A DNA stretch of 34,950 bases from an uncultured Alphaproteobacteria bacterium (GTDB lineage: Bacteria > Pseudomonadota > Alphaproteobacteria > Rs-D84), in contig CAJGDG010000011.1 of NCBI GenBank assembly GCA_904502095.1, positions 1 through 34,950 of the forward strand, given 5' to 3'. The notes beneath the pieces are model-generated. The model saw nothing but the letters and a program-made list of their open reading frames with translations. It was not told the origin of the DNA and made no database searches. Of this stretch, positions 31,089-34,950 are shown piece by piece. How positions within the stretch are numbered: position 1 is the stretch's first letter; each line of letters opens with the position of its first letter. A program made the translations under genes and the position numbers.

Positions 31089-32682
31089 TTATTAATTTTT
31101 CTAATTTTTCTTTGGCATTTGCTATATCGTTATCTATTTTTTTTATTTCATCACCAGCATTATCATCACCGGATTTGATAAGTTCTGTTTTTGTTAAATT
31201 CAGTTTTTGAATATATCTTTGTAATTTCAATGAAACGATATATTTTTCCGCCGCAGTTTTATCCAGATTTAATTCTGGGGCTGTGCCATCAAAATTAATT
31301 CCCAGTGTGCCCAAAAAATCCATATATTGTTCAGCCAGTTCAGGATATGTATTTATGATATAAACAAGAGTGTTTTTTGTTATTGTATCGATATCTGGCA
31401 ATTTTATCTGTACAGCGGATTCATTGCGTTTCCACCGATGCCAAGAATTAAATTTGCGTGAATTATATTCTTTTTCAAATTCCATTTTCAGTTCGGAATC
31501 CACTATTTTATCCAGTTCTTTTTTCAAGAATTTTTCGGCCTGACTGCGTCCACCGGGTGTTTTTGTTAAGAAGTTTGCGTTTGTAATTTGCCATAAAAAA
31601 TCAACTAATGGTAATGCTTCATCGATAATTTTTCGCATAGCATCCGCACCACTTGTTTTTAATATTTCATCTGGGTCTTTACCGCCAGTCACAAATGCAA
31701 ATTTTATATCAGATGTATCACGCAAAAAAGACATAACGATACTGCATGCGCGCGCAGCCGCTTTTTGTCCTGCCCCATCACCATCAAAGCAAAAAACAAT
31801 ATTTCTGTTTGATTTACATAACAGTGCGATATGATCTTCGGTCAATGCGGTACCTAATGGCGCGACAGTTTCAGGAAAACCACCACATTGCATTTTAATA
31901 GCATCTATTTGTCCTTCGACAACAATACTGCGATTTGCGCGATGAATTGCGTCGCGTGCAAAATTCAAGCCAAACACAGTTTTTCTTTTATGGAAAATGT
32001 CGGTATCAGATGTATTAATATATTTTGGTTCGCTGCCATCTAATGAACGACCTGAAAAAGCAACAATTTTTCCGTTTGCGTTAAAAATAGGAAACATTAA
32101 TTTATCACGGAAAAAATCGTATAAACCATAATCGCCACGACGACAAAGACCAGATTCAATCAAGTGTTTTGAAGACACGAACTTGTTTGCAATTATGTTA
32201 TTTTTAGGTGCGTATCCGATACGATATTTTTTTATCATATCGTCTGTAAAACCGCGTCCACGCACATATTCTAACGCATGCGCACCATCAGGGGTAAATA
32301 ATTTTTCGCTATAAACAGTTGCTGCTTTTTCACAAATATCAAACAAAGATTCTTCGCGTTTTACAATATCTGGATGCTTAGGCTTATATTCAGGCATTTT
32401 TACACCTGCCATATCAGCCAATTCGGTGATAGCGGCAACAAAATCCATATTATTAGATTTCATTGTAAAAGAAATAATATCCCCATGTTCACCACAACCA
32501 AAACAGTGATAAAACCCTTTTTCTTCGTTAACAGAAAAACTGGGTGTTTTTTCATTATGAAAAGGACAGCAACCCCAATAATTTTGACCTTTTTTAACCA
32601 ACGGAACGCGTCGTCCAACCACATCAACAATTGATAATCTGGCACGCAGTTCATCGGTAAAATTACGGTCAAAATTTGCCAT
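31081..32682 (-). CDS. dnaG: DNA primase
   Basis: Synthesises RNA primers at the replication fork. The N-terminal CHC2 zinc finger is CPFHNEKTPSFSVNEEKGFY with H42 and further Cys 60 and 63; the catalytic core has EYVRGRGFT, YRIGYAPK and the TOPRIM segment VVEGQIDAIKM and FCFDGDGAGQKAA. 533 aa is slightly short, with a compact C-terminal helicase-binding region. The ATG shares one base with the topA stop (TAATG), so dnaG is translated right after topA. Confidence 0.96.
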   Translation of the reverse strand: MANFDRNFTDELRARLSIVDVVGRRVPLVKKGQNYWGCCPFHNEKTPSFSVNEEKGFYHCFGCGEHGDIISFTMKSNNMDFVAAITELADMAGVKMPEYKPKHPDIVKREESLFDICEKAATVYSEKLFTPDGAHALEYVRGRGFTDDMIKKYRIGYAPKNNIIANKFVSSKHLIESGLCRRGDYGLYDFFRDKLMFPIFNANGKIVAFSGRSLDGSEPKYINTSDTDIFHKRKTVFGLNFARDAIHRANRSIVVEGQIDAIKMQCGGFPETVAPLGTALTEDHIALLCKSNRNIVFCFDGDGAGQKAAARACSIVMSFLRDTSDIKFAFVTGGKDPDEILKTSGADAMRKIIDEALPLVDFLWQITNANFLTKTPGGRSQAEKFLKKELDKIVDSELKMEFEKEYNSRKFNSWHRWKRNESAVQIKLPDIDTITKNTLVYIINTYPELAEQYMDFLGTLGINFDGTAPELNLDKTAAEKYIVSLKLQRYIQKLNLTKTELIKSGDDNAGDEIKKIDNDIANAKEKLEKLISI

Positions 32683-34919
32683 TATTTTTTATTTGCCTTG
32701 TTATTAATTAATTTAATTGCTGTTTCTAAATCAGGCATTTCTTTGACGGAAACATTAACCCGATTAGAAGATATATATGCGCCATAACGACCTGTTGGAT
32801 AAAAGAAAATCATTTTCTTGGTTGCAGGATTTTCACCAATTTTAACAGGTTCTGCTTTTTTTACAGTTGCTGTTAATAATTCCCGTGCAATTTCCAAAGT
32901 TATTGTTTCGCTGGTATATTTTTTTGCAGAAACATTTTTTACGCCATCTGTCACATATGGGCCGAATTTTCCAATCTTGAATTCAATTCCGTCGCCCAAA
33001 TCAATATTTCCATTTTTATTCTGTACGGCGGATTCTGTGTCTTGTACGATTTTATCGTTTTTATTAAGTTGCTTTGTGTATTTGCAATCAGGGTATTTTT
33101 CACATCCAATAAACGGACCAAATTTAGATAATTTTATCCCCAACTTTCCACCACAATCAGGACATACATTATTACCATCAGGGAATAAATGTTTGTTCAT
33201 AAATTGGTTTATTTCATCGATGATATCGCTTGTTTTAACGGTGCGTGCCCCATCAATCATATTGCTGGTTGGGTTCCAGAACGCGTTCAACGCATCTATT
33301 TTATCTGTTTTTCCGTTTGAAACATCGTCCAAAGTATCTTCTGTTTTTGCGGTAAAGTTAACATCAACTAAATCTGTAAAATATTTAGATAAATAAGACG
33401 CAATTACCCAACCGCCACTTGTTGGATGAAAACGGCGTTGTTTGTCCTGTTCAACATAGTTTCTGTCAACAATCGTTGACATAATCGTTGCGTAGGTTGA
33501 TGGGCGGCCTATTCCTAATTCTTCTAATTTTTTAACCAACGATGCTTCGGTATATCTTGGGGGGGCTTGTGTAAAGTGCTGTTCTGGCAATAATTCTGTG
33601 ATTTTTATTGCGTCACCAACATTTAAAACCGGCAATTTAGATTCCTTGTTTTCGTCTTCATCGTCTTTATCTTCGATATAAACCTTCATAAAACCGTCAA
33701 ACATTCTGGTTGAACCAACAGCATGGAAAATTGCTTTTTTATTTTCTGTTTCGATATCAGCAGAGACGCTGTCGAACTCAGCATTTGTCATTTGACATGC
33801 AATAGTTCTTTTCCAAATCAGTTCGTACAATTTTGCTTCATCACCGCTTAATCCTGTGGCGGGTGCATCAAAATGTGTTGGACGAATAGCTTCGTGTGCT
33901 TCTTGGGCATTTTTAGATTTTGTTGCATAAACATTTGGTTTTTGTGGAACAAAATTTTGTCCATATTCGCGTTCGATAAAACCACGAATTTCATTAACTG
34001 CATCTGCGTTCAGGTTTGTTGCGTCAGTACGCATATATGTAATTAAACCTTGTTCGTATAATTTTTGTGCCGCGCTCATCGTGCGTTTTGATGCAAAGTA
34101 TAATTTACGCGCAGCTTCCTGTTGCAAGGTTGATGTTGTAAAAGGTGCAGCAGGTTTTCTGAAAGTCTTTTTCTTGTCTACATTAATAACATTTGCATCA
34201 ATATCAGGTGTGCCAACAGATGACAAAATATTATCGATTTGTTCACGGTTTTCAATAGTCATTTTTTCTATTTTTTTACCATCGAATTTAGACAACCCTG
34301 CTTTGAATTCTATGTCTTTTATTTTGCATTTTGCGTCCATTGACCAATATTCAACTGGTTTAAATGCTTCTATTTCCTTTTCGCGATCAACAACCAATTT
34401 AACAGCCACAGATTGTACGCGCCCAGCAGATTTTCCAAGATTTCTGCGCCATAACAATGGTGAAATACCAAAACCAATCAAGTAATCCAACGCGCGTCGC
34501 ACCAAATATGCATCAACCAAAGATTGGTCTATTTCGCGTGGCGCATCAATTGCAACCTGAACTGCTTTTTTAGTAATTTCATGGAAAGCCACACGATAAA
34601 CTTTTTTATCTTTTAACAGTTTTTTATTTTCCAAAATATCCAGCAAATGCCATGCAATTGCTTCCCCTTCACGGTCAGGGTCGCTTGCCAGATAAACAGC
34701 ATCTGCTTTTTTTAATTCATCTGTTATCAGTTTAATTTGTTTTTCTTTGCCTGGCATAATTTGCCATTTCATTGCAAAGTTATTATTTTTATCAACACTG
34801 CCGTTTTCAGGTACTAAATCGCGAACATGACCAACAGATGCAATAACTCGCCATCCTTTTCCCAGATATTTTTCGTTTGTCTTTGCTTTTGATGGTGATT
34901 CTACGATAAGTAAATTCAT
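32682..34919 (-). CDS. topA: DNA topoisomerase I
   Basis: Type IA topoisomerase relaxing negative supercoils, the counterpart of gyrase encoded at 5718-8117. TOPRIM domain LLIVESPSKAKTNEKYLG at the N-terminus, SDPDREGEAIAWHL, the active-site Tyr in LITYMRTDATNL, and RPSTYATIMSTI. A C4 zinc finger (CPDCGGKLGIKLSKFGPFIG with CEKYPDCKY) and a second beta domain form the C-terminus. I chose ATG 34919 (MNLLIVES); an ATG 15 nt upstream is possible. It starts a topA-dnaG operon. Confidence 0.96.
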   Translation of the reverse strand: MNLLIVESPSKAKTNEKYLGKGWRVIASVGHVRDLVPENGSVDKNNNFAMKWQIMPGKEKQIKLITDELKKADAVYLASDPDREGEAIAWHLLDILENKKLLKDKKVYRVAFHEITKKAVQVAIDAPREIDQSLVDAYLVRRALDYLIGFGISPLLWRRNLGKSAGRVQSVAVKLVVDREKEIEAFKPVEYWSMDAKCKIKDIEFKAGLSKFDGKKIEKMTIENREQIDNILSSVGTPDIDANVINVDKKKTFRKPAAPFTTSTLQQEAARKLYFASKRTMSAAQKLYEQGLITYMRTDATNLNADAVNEIRGFIEREYGQNFVPQKPNVYATKSKNAQEAHEAIRPTHFDAPATGLSGDEAKLYELIWKRTIACQMTNAEFDSVSADIETENKKAIFHAVGSTRMFDGFMKVYIEDKDDEDENKESKLPVLNVGDAIKITELLPEQHFTQAPPRYTEASLVKKLEELGIGRPSTYATIMSTIVDRNYVEQDKQRRFHPTSGGWVIASYLSKYFTDLVDVNFTAKTEDTLDDVSNGKTDKIDALNAFWNPTSNMIDGARTVKTSDIIDEINQFMNKHLFPDGNNVCPDCGGKLGIKLSKFGPFIGCEKYPDCKYTKQLNKNDKIVQDTESAVQNKNGNIDLGDGIEFKIGKFGPYVTDGVKNVSAKKYTSETITLEIARELLTATVKKAEPVKIGENPATKKMIFFYPTGRYGAYISSNRVNVSVKEMPDLETAIKLINNKANKK

Positions 34920-34950
34920 AACCTTAACTTCCATTGGCAGATAACTGTTG

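Overview
The window is AT-rich DNA from a Gram-negative bacterium. Lipid A genes (lpxC, lpxK), a VirB-type secretion ATPase, an R64-like PilO-P-Q-R pilus module and a bacterial-type aspS/gyrB/dnaG/topA set suggest an alphaproteobacterium, perhaps host-associated with a reduced genome. This placement is inferred from gene content only; no rRNA is present. Housekeeping genes are tightly packed and mostly on the minus strand, and many genes overlap by 1 to 20 nt.

Layout. 1-1297: the 5' part of aspS (cut by the window edge) behind a leader that carries a canonical T-box antiterminator, plus two copies of a 22-bp hairpin core. 1298-3720: a fatty acid-CoA ligase and a divergent exonuclease III. 3721-4323: a small ORF, a GIY-YIG nuclease, a palindromic spacer and tRNA-Thr(GGT). 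4379-8117: ung, a helix-hairpin-helix glycosylase and gyrB. 8195-9019: two plus-strand genes, the second with a RusA-like active-site pattern. 9056-13726: the pilus genes pilO-P-Q-R. 13838-16882: a lipoprotein, then a lipid A operon (DUF374 acyltransferase, lpxK, lpxC).

17037-20055 looks like an accessory island. It begins with an intact initiator tRNA, and 3'-end fragments of initiator tRNA recur at 17282 and 19938. In between lie a TIM-barrel isomerase-like gene, a DUF805 membrane protein behind a GC-rich inverted-repeat block, and a Cas2-fold protein behind a long hairpin. No integrase is visible.

20072-24747 holds the most unusual pair: an M48-like metallopeptidase gene overlapping a 1070-aa gene whose C-terminal part carries the ABC1/UbiB atypical kinase motifs. 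An outer-membrane beta-barrel gene diverges from it. 25452-28790 is virB3, virB4 and a periplasmic HExxH protein in one operon. 28791-29100 is an AT-rich spacer with tandem TTTCAACA repeats. The rest is rpmJ, a short SufD-like protein, ychF, dnaG and topA.

Functional groupings: lipid A synthesis, DNA repair and replication (ung, glycosylase, xth, gyrB, dnaG, topA), and two envelope machines (a type IVb-like pilus and a type IV secretion core). The T-box leader, the protease/kinase pair and the tRNA-linked island are what most deserve follow-up.
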